Shown here piece by piece: positions 24,171-35,223 of a stretch of DNA of 64,000 bases. Made by a program: the position numbers and the translations under genes. A model generated the notes under the pieces. It was not told the origin of the DNA, did not search any database, and saw nothing but the letters and a program-made list of their open reading frames with translations. Numbering within the stretch: position 1 is the first letter of the stretch; the number at the start of each line of letters is the position of its first letter. The stretch comes from Aegilops tauschii subsp. strangulata (taxonomy: Eukaryota > Streptophyta > Magnoliopsida > Poales > Poaceae), in contig NC_053037.3 of NCBI RefSeq assembly GCF_002575655.3, positions 506,052,544-506,116,543 of the forward strand, in the 5' to 3' direction.

Positions 24171-27100
24171 TCAAGTTGATGAAGGAGCGTCAGCGTTGTC
24201 GGGGTCGTTTGTTGTAGTAGGGCCTGCCGCAGTGTCGTCCAAGTCTTCATGTTCATCTGTGTCACGTGATGAGGAATAGGAGCTGGCCACCAAGGAAGGA
24301 ACTTTGACCTTCTTGTACTTCTTCGGAGGAGGTGCAGCCCAGTCAAAAACTTCGTTGAGACCCATTTTCTTCATATCTTCTTCACTATAGACTTGAGACA
24401 GAACAGCCCAGGTGCGGTTGAGGATTTCATGAAGGTAGTAGTGGTTTTTCTTCACTGCATTGTGGGTAGCAGTCATGTTGTGAAGAATTGAACCAAACTG
24501 ACGCTTGACCCATTATGATTGCGATCAACCTTCTGGTGAAGACTGAGGAGAAGCTCACGGTCAGTCATCACCCTGGGTGTTGTGCCTTGAGGATTTTGCT
24601 TGGGTGCGTTGGCGGCAGAGTCATGGGTGGCAGAGTCATCATTGGTGGAGTAGGATGCAGCCTTGCGAAATTGTCCATCCAATGGACGAATGCCTTCATC
24701 AATTACAGCAGTAGCCTTGCCCTTTTCATCAGCTGAAGAAAATATCCGTTTGAGGACTTCAATTGGGGGCAAGTAGCTGCAATGGTTCAGTGTATCAGCT
24801 TTATAGTTGAGTGAAGACCTTGTCCTGATGAATCTCATAATCCAAGGTGCATAAGGCTTCAACTCAAATGGTGACATGGCGACATTAGCCAGAGTCCTCA
24901 TGAAGAAATCATGGAAGTTGATGGGAATGCCATGAATGATATTGAAAAGTAGATTCTTCATGATGCCAACGACTTCTTCATTTGAGTCGTGGCCCTTGAT
25001 TGGACTCAATGTCTTTGTCAGAATGCGATAGACAGTCCGAGGCACATACATCAATTCCTTCACAAGGAATTTTGTTCTTGAGGTCCGACCTGGCTTCAAA
25101 GGCTTCATCAGCACTTGCATGTAGTGATCGGTTAGATCAGGTTCATTGTAGACGCAACAAGCACCTTCAAGGGGCGGACTGAGAGGTAATGCACGAAGCA
25201 ATTCAGTAGCTGGTGCCTTGTAGTGAGTGTTTTCAGACATCCAGTCCAGCACCCATGAATTCACATCTTCAGAATTTCCGGTGATGTGCAGCGTTGCATA
25301 GAATTGAAGAATAAGTTCTTCATTCCAATCACAGATGTCAGTGCAGAAATTTAACAGTCCAGCATCGTGAAGAACACTGAGGACTGGCTCGAAGCACGGC
25401 AGAGATTCCATGTCCACGTGAGGAATGTGCTCATGATCGAAGACTTTGTCTTTGTCGAACAGCACTGAGGAATAGAACTTTGCCTGGCTGGCAGTCCAGA
25501 AACGCCTCTTCCTTATGCGGGCAGAGTCATAAGGGTTGTAATCAGTGAAGAATACATGCTCGCCAAAGAAGGCATCAGTCTTGAATTTTTGCTTCCTGGA
25601 GAATGGATCCTTTGGTTTGGGCAGAGGAGTGTCAGTGAGTTGCATCACAACCTCAGGAATCGCAATCTCAGGTTCTTCAGGCTGAGGAATTTCTGGTTCC
25701 TCTTCAGTGGCAGCCTGGTTCTTGAATTCTTCATTTTCAGTTTCTTCAGCACTAGCGGCTAGAATGTCTTCATGAGCTTCATCAGATCCCATTTGAACTG
25801 TAGTGACTGGGGACTGAGGAATTTGCTGCAGTGGAGTGAAGAGTGGAGAATTGGAGTGCTGACTTTCCCAAAAGTCATCATTCATCACAGGTGTGGTACA
25901 GCCAATGTCCACATCTTCATCTTCGATTTCTTCAACGCCGGCCTCTTCAGCAGTAAACTGAGGCACAGGTGAGGAAACAACTGGGGTTGAAGGGATTTCA
26001 TCCACTTCAATTTCTTCATCCATCAACTCTGACGTAGCAGCAGAAGGAGTTTCTTCATCAGATCCGCTAGGGATCACATATTCTTCATCAAAAGGAACAA
26101 GGTCTTTTGATGGCATGGTTGAGATTGGAACAGCATCAATCGGGTTTGCAAAAGAGCTGGTCATAGGCTTCATTTTCTTCGGAGCAGAAGAATCTGAAGA
26201 AGCTGATGCTTTCCTTTTCTTCACTGCTGCACGCTTTGCAGCCTTGGTCTTCTTCATATCTGATGCAGATGGAAGGATTGGAGTTGGAGTAGGCGCAGGT
26301 GGAGCAGAGGAATTTGGTGCACTTTCTTCAGGCACAACTGATGCAGTTGCCCTGACCTCTTCATTTTCTTCAGGCGCACCACAAGTGGGTGCCTTGGGAA
26401 TTTCATCAGCGGCTGGAATGCAGTCATCAGCCCTGGAACTCACATTATCTTCAGCAGCCTGATTGTCATCAGCGGTGCTGGCATGTTCTTCAGTTTGCTG
26501 AGCAGATGCTTCAGCCGGAGTGACTTCAATATGCACAGGGGCAGCGGCACTTGAAGTGAGTGTCTTCGTCAGATTGACAAACCTGACCTTGGCTCCTTTC
26601 CAATCAGCATAGTAAGCGTTGAAATCATCGCTGAGGACTTTGATTTCAGACTGGAGCTTTACGAGTTCATCAGTTGTCATAGAGACAACGTTGTTCTTCA
26701 GAAACTTCTCCTTCCTGTACTGTGCTTTCTTGAGTTGCCTGGCCTTCTCATATTTCCATTTTTCTTCACTGATGAAATGGGTCAGCATGTGACTTTGGCC
26801 AGGTGTCAACTTTATATCAGGCATAGGAATGTTTGGGTCGTTGTGCCAGAGATTAATATAGTCGAGGATCAGCTTTGGATCCAAAAGCAGTGGCACTTCT
26901 GTGCCCTTGGCTCAAGCGGCCCTGACTTGCCTGTGTATGATGATCTTAGCAAGTTCTTCATCATCAGCTTCATCATCTTCAGACGGTACTTGGAAGGCGA
27001 CCTGCTTCTTCTGAGGACTTGGGCAAGAACCTCGTCCTGCAGTGGTCTTAGTCTTCAGCAGAGAGGGTCCTGTTGAAGAATATGGTGCAGCTGAGAAACT

Positions 27101-27724
27101 AGCTGAAGCTCCTGAGGCAATGGAGATGCCTGTAGTCCTTTGGCACGTGGCAAGATGCACAGGTGCTGAGGATTTTGTCGGAGCAGCTGAGGACTTTGGA
27201 GGAGCAGGAGCGGCTTGAGGAATTGGCCGTGAGGGCTTAGCTGAGGAAATTGGCTGTGAGGGCATTGAAGAAGAGGCACTTGGCTTGTGCACAGGCTTCT
27301 TTGCCATGGATTTCTTCGGCCTTACAGAGGCCTCAGCAGCAACAGCAGCAGTGGAATCTTCGTTGAATTTCCTCACTGCATCTTTTGCCTGTTTGGCCAA
27401 CTTGGCCTGGCGCTTGGCCCATTCTTCAAGAAAATCCTCACCGCGCGTGATGCTAGTGGGATCTGCCTCTTGGCTAGGTGCCAATGGAGGTCTTCAGCGT
27501 GGAGGAGTAACAACGATTTTCTTCATGTATTTTGGAGTCACATACCTGTACCCCCTCCACTCTTTTGCCCATCTCCTTTCTATCCTCTGAATGCGCACCT
27601 TGCGCTGATTTTTATCTTCCTCAGGGGGTGTGTAGTACCCAGCATAGATGTCCTCAGGGATTTCAAAGGCAGTATTGACCTCAGGCCTCTTTCCTCCTTT
27701 CTGTGGCCTCTTTTCATTAGCCAT
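24171..27724 (-). pseudogene. M third gene after pol, large acidic protein of unknown function (broken)
   Basis: The likely start is MANEKRPQKGGKRP at 27724, with a favourable context (aagaaaATGG); an in-frame ATG at 27961 is possible. One frame is interrupted by TGA at 27494-27496 and 26912-26914, then runs 807 codons, and a one-base shift near 24500 leads into a last frame that stops at 24171. The product would be about 1180 residues. N-terminal part: basic with RWAKEWRGYRYVTPKYMKK, then A/P/S/K-rich linkers. Middle: very acidic, with E-rich repeats and a basic KKRK stretch. C-terminal 300 residues look folded (FFTDYNPYDSARIRKRRFW, ILQFYATLHITGNSEDVNSW, NIIHGIPINFHDFFMRTLA). This part faintly resembles plant transposon-protein domains found in extra ORFs of retroelements. 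No envelope-like membrane segment is evident, so I do not call it env. Confidence 0.65.
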
Positions 27725-28169
27725 TTTCTTTAGTTGAGGAATTTGAACAATTGAACTCTCTGAAGAAGTATGCAACTTTTCTTCAAGGAACGCTGCAAAT
27801 GAGTTAAGTTGATGAGAACCTAGTGATTCAGCAGCGGACATGAGTACCTGTGAACAGAGTATAGTTGCGAGGAATTTGGAGAGGTCATATGCGTTCTCAG
27901 AAGGTTTTTCAATAAGAACAAGTTTGAGGAATTTGACCAGATGAGTCTTGAAGAATTTCACTAAGCGTTCTTTGTCTTAGGTTCCAGAGTTGTATAGATC
28001 GAGGATCCACACAATTGAGGAATCTTGAAGAAGAGTGATGCTTAGAGAAACGAATCAAGAGCAGATGACATGTGAGGTGTTTAGTGTGTGAGGATTTGAA
28101 GAAAAACACCTTTGAAGATTTTGTAGTAAACATTTGAATCAAAGTGGGCAGTAAAAGTAACTTCTAATT

Positions 28170-28445
28170 ACCCTGAACGAAGAACACGACGAACTGGGAT
28201 GTGGAGAAGTGAAGCTCGTCTGTGCAGATCTTCCACGCCCTAACTTGGCGGAGGAAGACGGCTACGGCGGCGGCGGAGTGAAGATTTCCGCGGCCGGCGT
28301 GAGTACGGTGGCGACGAGGTCGAGGCAGTGAAGCTCTTCCTCACCGGCGACGATGATGTAGCGGCGGCGCTAGGGTTTGAGAAGCTCGAGCTTGGAGAGA
28401 GGTCGAGCGGAGTAAAAGAAGTGAGGGGAGAGGGGGTATTTATAG
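28170..28445 (-). promoter_or_regulatory. Internal promoter and gene-like 5' leader inside M
   Basis: The minus strand has ctataaata at 28437-28445, then a pyrimidine-rich leader, the telo-box-like aaaccctag near 28370, and GC-rich CGCCGCCGC sequence. This is typical of cereal gene 5' ends. It points at the extra gene about 0.7 kb downstream. A GGTAAT donor-like site near 28175 and a tctgttcacag acceptor near 27850 could bound a leader intron; this is inference. Confidence 0.5.
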
Positions 28446-28837
28446 CCACGGTGAAAAACGGTTTGCCCAAAGAAATTGGACGAACGTGCCCCTGACCCTT
28501 CTCATTCGCATGACATGTGTCACCCACGTACTGAGAAGTGGAGATCGTGTTAGATCGTGGGTGAATAGATAAGTATATCATGGGAAGCGGAATAGTTTGA
28601 GCGGCAAAGCCGAAAATTTGGATAAGATCAGTTAAAAGTTCCGTTCGCAAATTCTTCAGCTGACAAGGACGCAGTGAAGATTTTGAATGAGTTTCAGATA
28701 GAACGCACATGAAGAATTTGTGAATATATTGGGTTGAGTATAGCATAGAGGGGGAAGGGTCCGATCACATTCACTTAGAAGAAAAACCAACTTGAAGAAT
28801 TAGCCATAAGTGAATGCTGTAGAGGACATAAACTCAT

Positions 28838-28858
28838 ATATATATATATATATATATA
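28838..28858. repeat. (TA)n microsatellite in M
   Basis: An uninterrupted at-dinucleotide run about 20 bases long in the noncoding region between pol and the extra gene. Confidence 0.9.
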
Positions 28859-29167
28859 GCCAATGAAGAGAAACGACGGAAACAGTGAAGATTTTGCAAA
28901 GTTGAAGAATATAAACAACTGAGGAATTTCAAAACTGAGGAAAAACTCAAATTGAAGATTTTCAACTTTTGTGGTGGCGTGACCCACCGTATAAGAATGA
29001 TGATTTCAGACACCGCGTACAATTGTCGTAGGGTTCTGAGAATCAAATTCTTCATTAATTTCTTCACACTTAGAGTGTTATTCTTCATTGATTGAAGAAA
29101 AACGTTTCTTCATGTGTTGCACATCTAAGTCATCAATTTTGCATAAGTGTTAGGATGAGTGTCCTTT

Positions 29168-32100
29168 TCAAAGAACATTCGAAGATTCTAAGATATTTTG
29201 CTCACACCGCAACTTGCTAAATCTCTTCTCATCCAAGGGCTTTGTGAAGATATCGGCTAGCTGTTCTTCAGTCTTCACATGCTCAATAGAAATGTCGCCC
29301 TTCAACACATGATCGCGCAGAAAATGATGACGAATCTGAATGTGCTTTGTCTTTGAGTGCTGAACTGGGTTGTGAGCAATCTTGATGGCACTCTCATTGT
29401 CACAGAAGAGAGGCACATTCTTCACGTTGACGCCGTAGTCCTTGAGAGTTTGCTTCATCCACAACAATTGAGCACAACAAGAACCAGCAGCAATGTACTC
29501 AGCTTCAGCAGTAGACAGTGATACGCAGTTCTGTTTCTTCGAGGACCAACAGACCAAAGATCGTCCGAGGAAATGACATGTACCAGATGTTGACTTGCGA
29601 TCCACACGATCACCAGCATAGTCAGAGTCAGAATATCCAACGAGATCAAAAGCCGAGACCTTGGGGTACCATAATCCTAGTGTTGGTGTGTGAGCTAGAT
29701 ATCGAAGAATATGCTTCACAGCCTTATGGTGTGATTCCTTCGGTGTAGCTTGAAGTCGGGCACACATGCAAACACTAAGCATAATATCTGGCCTAGATGC
29801 ACATAAGTACAATAAAGAACCAATCATGGAGCGGTATACCTTTTGATCGAAGTCAATACCATTTTCATCAGTGCACAGATGGCCATTTGCGGGCATAGGA
29901 ATTTTGACGCCTTTGCAATCTTGCATGCCGAATTTCCTCAGTACATCCTTGAGGTATTTCTCCTAAGATATGAATATGCCATTGCGCTATTGACGAATTT
30001 GAAGACCTAAGAAGAATTTCAACTCTCCCATCATAGACATTTGATATTCTTCACTCATCATATAGGCAAATTCATCACTATAACGTTGGTCAGTACAGCC
30101 AAAGATGATGTCATCAACATATATTTGGCATACAGACAATTCATCATCATATGATTTAGTGAAAAGAGTAGGGTCGAGTGAACCGGGTTTGAAGCCTTTC
30201 TTCATGAGGAATTCCTTCAAAGTATCATACCACGCCCGAGGGGCCTGCTTGAGGCCATAGAGGGCCTTATTTAGTCTGTAGACTTTGTCAGGATGCTTAG
30301 GATCTTCAAAACCTGGGGGTTGAGCAACATATACTTCTTCCTCAAGCTTACCATTGAGGAATGCACTTTTCACATCCATTTGATATAAAGTGATATCATG
30401 ATGGTTAGCATAAGCAAGTAATATGCGAATAGCTTCAAGTCTAGCAACAGGTGCAAAAGTTTCATCGAAATCAATTCCTTCAACCTGTGTGTAGCCTTGA
30501 GCTACTAGCCGTGCCTTATTCCTCACCACAAGGCCATTTTCATCTTGCTTGTTGTGGTAGATCCACTTTGTGCCAATGATATTGTGTTTGCAAGGATCTG
30601 GACGATTGACCAGTTCCCAAACGTTGTTGAGCTCGAACTGATGTAATTTTTCTTGCATGGCCTGAATCCACTCAGGCTCTAGAAATGCTTCATCTACCTT
30701 AGTGGGCTATGAGATAGAGACAAAAGCATAGTGCCCACAAAAGTTAGATAAATGTGAAGCTTTTGAGCGTGTGAGAGGACCTGGTGCTTCAATGTCATCG
30801 ATGATCTTCTCAACTTGCACTTCTTTTGCAACGCGAGGATGAGTAGGTTGTCGTCGAGGAATTTGATCAACATTTTCTTCAGCACCATTTTCTTCAGCAA
30901 TTTCTTCAGGTGCATTAGCTCGACGTTCTTCACATTCTGGAATGAATTCTTCAGTAGATTCTTCGGTATGAATGACATCCTCAGTAGCCTTGAACTTGAT
31001 AGTTTCCTCAGGTGCTGGTTCATCTATCGCAGAGGGTAGGTGCTCTCTTTGCGAGCCATTAGTTTCATCGAACCGCACATCTACAGTTTCAACAACCTTG
31101 TGAAGAACGGTGTTGAAGACTCTGTAGGTGTGCGAGTCCTTTCCGTAACCAAGCATAAAACCTTCATGTGCTTTCGGTGCAAATTTAGCATTGTGATGAG
31201 GATCTCTAATCCAACATTTAGCACCGAAGACTTTGAAATAACTCACATTGGGTTTCTTGTCAGCGAGGAGTTCATAGGCAGTCTTCTTGAAGAATTTGTG
31301 AAGATATACCCTGTTGATGATGTGGCACACAGTATAAATTGCCTCAATCCAGAAGTGACGAGGCGTCTTGTACTCATCAAGCATAGTGCAAGCCATCTCA
31401 ACAAGAGTTCTGTTCTTGCGCTCCACGATGCCATTTTGCTGAGGAGTGTAAGGAGCAGATAACTCATAAGTAATACCAAGTTCATCAAGATAGTCATCAA
31501 GACCAGAATCCTTGAACTCGGTTCCATTGTCACTTCTGATGTGCTTGATCTTCACACCAAAGTTGGTTGAAGCCCTCGAGTAAAATCGTTTGAAGACTTC
31601 CTGCACTTCATGTTTGTAAGTAACAATGTGTACCCATGTGTAACGAGAGTAATTATCAACAATAACAAGCCCATAGAGAGATGCGTCATTTGTGACAGCT
31701 GAGTAATGGTTAGGACCAAAGAGGTCCATGTGAAGCAATTCGAATGGTCGCGTATTGGTCATGATAGTCTTCGCTGGATGCTTAGCCTTGGTCATCTTTC
31801 CAGCTTCACAAGCTCCACATAGGTGATCCTTGAGGAATTTGACATTCTCAATGCCAATGACATGCTTCTTCTTCGCAAGCGTGTGCAAATTCCTCATGCC
31901 TGCATGACCAAGTCGTCGATGCCATAGCCATCCTTCTGAAGCTTTTGCAAGTAGGCACACGGCTGGTTGCGGTCCTGTAGAGAAATCAACAATATACAAG
32001 TCTCCTCTCCTAAAGCCTTCGAAGACTTTGGAATTGTCATCTTCCATAACCACAACACAATGATACTTGCCAAAGACAACTACCATATCAAGATCACAAA

Positions 32101-32365
32101 GCATTGAGACAGACATGAGGTTGTATCCTAAGGACTCGACAAGCATGACTTTGTCCATGTGTCGATCCTTTGTGATCGCAACCTTACCTAGACCCAATAC
32201 CTGACTTTTGCCTTTGTCAGCGAAGATGATATGCTTCAGATGCGATGGTGATAAGGGAGCATCAATCAATAGATTCTTGTCACCAGTCATGTGATTTGTA
32301 CATCCACTATCGAGGGCCCACTCAGTGGCTTTGGGTTGATCATCCTGCAGATGAATTAGTGCAGC
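29168..32365 (-). pseudogene. M pol: protease, integrase, reverse transcriptase, RNase H
   Basis: A single minus-strand frame opens at about 32365 and ends at 29168. Protease: WALDSGCTNHMTG. Zinc finger: HRRLGH with C-x2-C in LCGACEAGK. Integrase DDE: HMDLFGP, RSDNGTEF, NGIVERKNRT. Reverse transcriptase: [29 protein letters not shown] and YVDD at 30110-30121. RNase H: GYSDSDYAGD, STAEAEYIA, CDNESAIKI, HIQIRHHFLRD. Domain order is Copia (integrase before reverse transcriptase). The frame is broken only by in-frame TAG codons at 30707-30709, 29987-29989 and 29963-29965; no frameshift was found. The catalytic residues are all present, so loss of function is by nonsense changes. Confidence 0.92.
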
Positions 32366-32579
32366 TTACGAACTTCATATACTTCATCAATGAAGAATAT
32401 GACATCAATTCATCAGATCAATTTCATCAAGGAATAGAACAGATAAAGCAGTATGAGGACGTGAGAAATGAAAGTTCATTTCTTCATGATTAGCCTGCGT
32501 CCTTTCAGGCATACTTCAGGTCTCCAGCAAATTCTTCAGACGTTCAAGTACGTCTGGAGACCTGACCCTGCAGAAGAGA
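32366..32579 (-). other. Noncoding spacer between gag and pol of M
   Basis: About 214 bp with many stops in every minus frame separates the gag stop (32580-32582) from the opening of pol. It is bordered by the 8-base direct repeat cctgcaga (32344-32351 and 32567-32574). It holds a hairpin at 32517-32564: outer arms caggtctccag and ctggagacctg, inner arms agacgt and acgtct. A tctgcag acceptor-like site lies at its pol end. Confidence 0.7.
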
Positions 32580-35156
32580 TTAGTTCTTTTTCTTCACCAC
32601 CCACATGTGAAGGGGTGGCAAAGAGTTCATCACTCTGCGAGCTCCATATGAGAAAGGTGGCATAGAAGCCAATCCGTTTCGTTTCACATAAGAGAAGTTA
32701 GGGTAAGCATATGAATAAGCAGAGAAATTCTTCGAGGACTTATGAACATAATGATTAGAAGAATAATGCACATATTCATAGCCCTTGGCTCCTCCCTGCG
32801 AAACAGAGTTGTTAGCACGATGATGTTCATATGAGGACTTTGATCCTCTTGAGGAATTTGATCCATGTGAGGAATTTGGTCCATATGAGGACTTGGATCC
32901 ATATGAAGAATTTGGTCCATATGAAGAATTTGATCTAGGGTTCTTATTCCTCACAGGTGGTGTCATGAGGACATTCACCTGAAGACTTTCAAGACGTCTT
33001 TTGGGAACCCAGATTTTCTTCATAGGACAACCGTTCCTGCAGTTAGTGCCAACATATCTAGCAAATACTTCACCATTCTGATTTTTGAACAGTTTATAGT
33101 TGGAGTCAAATGACTCATCAGAAGAATGAGGAGATTCACATGTAAAGCCAGATAAGTTAGATGGATCAACTTGAGGTCCCTTTGCAGCAACCCATGAGGT
33201 TTTGGGGTACTGCTCAGGCTTCCAATATGTACCATCAGCATTGAGTTTTCTCTCAAAGGCAATACCCTCTTTCCTAGGGTTTCTGTTGAGGATCTGCTTT
33301 TTAAGCACATCACAAAGAGTCTGATGCCCTTTGAGACTTTTGTACATGCCTGTCATGTACAATTCCTTCAGCCCTGCATCGTTAGTGATACTAACAATGT
33401 CCTCAGATGAGGAATTAATGATTGCAGAGACAGTTGAGGAATTTGTAGCATTAGGAGCATTTGAACATTCAGGTGAAGAATTAGCAGATTCACGTTCGAT
33501 GCATTTCAAACATGGAGGAACAAATTCTTCCTGAGCAGCGCTGATTTGTTGAGCAAGTAATGAATCGCGCTCCTTCTGAAGATCTTCATAACTCACTTTT
33601 AGCTTCTCTAGATCTTGCTTTCTTTGAAGAAATTCATAAGAAAGATTCTCATGATCAGACAAAAGAGTGTTATGATGACCTTGAAGGTTGTCATACCTAG
33701 TCTGAAGTCTCTGAAGATTTTCAGTCAAGGTTTTAGTGCGATCCATTTCTTCACCCAACATATCATCACTCTTGTCTAGCATGTTTTGAACCCTTTCAAG
33801 GGCCCTTTGTTGTTTCACAGCAATCTTAGCAAGTTTAGAATAGCTAGGCTTAAGGTTTTCATCAGATTCATTTTCACTTGATTCAGATGAGGCATATCTG
33901 AGTACCTTGGCACCCTTTGCCATGAAGCAATAGGTGGGAGCGTAGTCATCATTGCCTTCATCAGCCTTGTTGGTGAGGTCATTTTCTTCAGAGTTGAAGA
34001 TAGACTTGCTGACGAATGCAGTAGCGAGGGCTAGGCTCGCCACACCGGATTCGGAATCCTCAGATGCCTCCTCTTCCTCATTTTCTTCAGATTCAGCCTC
34101 AGAGTCCATTTCCTTGCCAATGAATGCCCGAGCCTTCTTGGAGCTAGTCTTCTTGTGAGATGAAGACTTTGAGGATTTTGATGATGAAGATTTTGAGGAT
34201 TTCTTCTTTTTCTTCGTATCATCAGAACTGTAATCCTTGTATTTCTTCTTCTTTGATTCCTTTTCCCACTGAGGACAATCTTGAATGTAGTGTCCTGGTT
34301 TCTTGCATTTGTGACAAAGCCTCTTCTTGTAGTCACTGGATGAGGAATCATTGCTCCTTGAGGGTCTTCCAAAGCGACCACGTCTTGAGAGCTTCTGGAA
34401 TTTCTTCACAAGCAGTGCTAGATCATGGCTCAGTTCTTCAGGATCACCAAGACTGCTTTCAGAGTCTTCATCTTCAGACTCAGAAACCGCCTTGGCCTTC
34501 AGTGCACGTGATCTGCCATAGCTCGAACCATAGAGATCTCTCTTTTCAGCAAGCTGGAACTCATGAGTGTTTAGCCTTTCGAGGATATCAGCGGGATCAA
34601 GTGACTTGTAATCAGCACACTCTTGTATCATCAAGGCCAGAGTATCAAATGAGGAATCAAGCCATCACAGCAGTTTCTTCACCACCTCGTGGTCGGTGAT
34701 GTCAGTGGCACCAAGTGCTTGAAGCTCATTTGAGATGTCAGTGAGGCGATCGAAGGTTTGTTGAACATTCTCATTGTCGAGTCTTTTGAAGCGGTTGAAG
34801 AGATTGCGAAGAACATCAACTCGAGAGTCACGCTGTGTTGAGACTCCTTCATTTACTTTGGACAGCCTATCCCAGATAAGCTTAGCAGTTTCCAAAGCAC
34901 TCACTCTTCCATACTGTCCTTTGCTCAGATGGCCACATATGATATTCTTCGCTTGAGAATCGAGTTGCTTGAATCTCTTCACATCGGCAGCGTTTAGTGA
35001 GGCTGAGACAGAGGGAACACCTTTTTCCACAACATACCAGAGATCGTTATCAATTGCCTCAAGATGCATTCGCATCTTATTCTTCCAGTAGGGGTAGTCC
35101 GTCCCATCGAAGGTAGGACACCCAACAGAGACCTTGATCATACCTGCGGTCAACAT
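32580..35156 (-). pseudogene. M gag (one in-frame stop)
   Basis: One frame of 859 codons with a single TGA at 34665-34667. The N-terminal part is a Copia-type gag (TFDGTDYPYWKNKMRMHLEA, LIWDRLSKVNEG, RLTDISNELQALG). Next comes the zinc knuckle CHKCKKPGHYIQDC, then K/S-rich stretches, an acidic region, a long coiled coil (LTENLQRLQTRYDNLQGHH and on) and a tandem-repeat C-terminus rich in S, G and Y. A long gag with coiled coils fits Sireviruses. It forms the particle in which reverse transcription takes place. The upstream ATG at 35156 lies 45 bp inside the primer-binding site. Confidence 0.88.
32833..32940. repeat. 18-bp tandem repeat (6 copies) in M gag
   Basis: Six head-to-tail units of the form gaggaatttggtccatat. 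On the minus strand they encode a six-residue repeat of the type SSYGPN/SSYGSK near the gag C-terminus. Confidence 0.9.
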
Positions 35157-35201
35157 AACTAAAACTCCAGGTGGTTAAACCAAAATCACATAGAACAAGG
35201 G

Positions 35202-35221
35202 AGCATCCTGCTCTGATACCA
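35202..35221 (-). promoter_or_regulatory. Primer-binding site of M
   Basis: The minus strand reads tggtatcagagcaggatgc, two bases after the LTR end. It is complementary to initiator tRNA-Met, the usual Copia primer. Confidence 0.88.
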
Positions 35222-35223
35222 AT

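Noticed and set aside
28240..28746. 168-codon minus-strand frame upstream of the M extra gene
   Set aside because: It runs across the TATA box and leader, and its S/P/R-rich end reads the GC-rich leader. A promoter plus leader explains it better.
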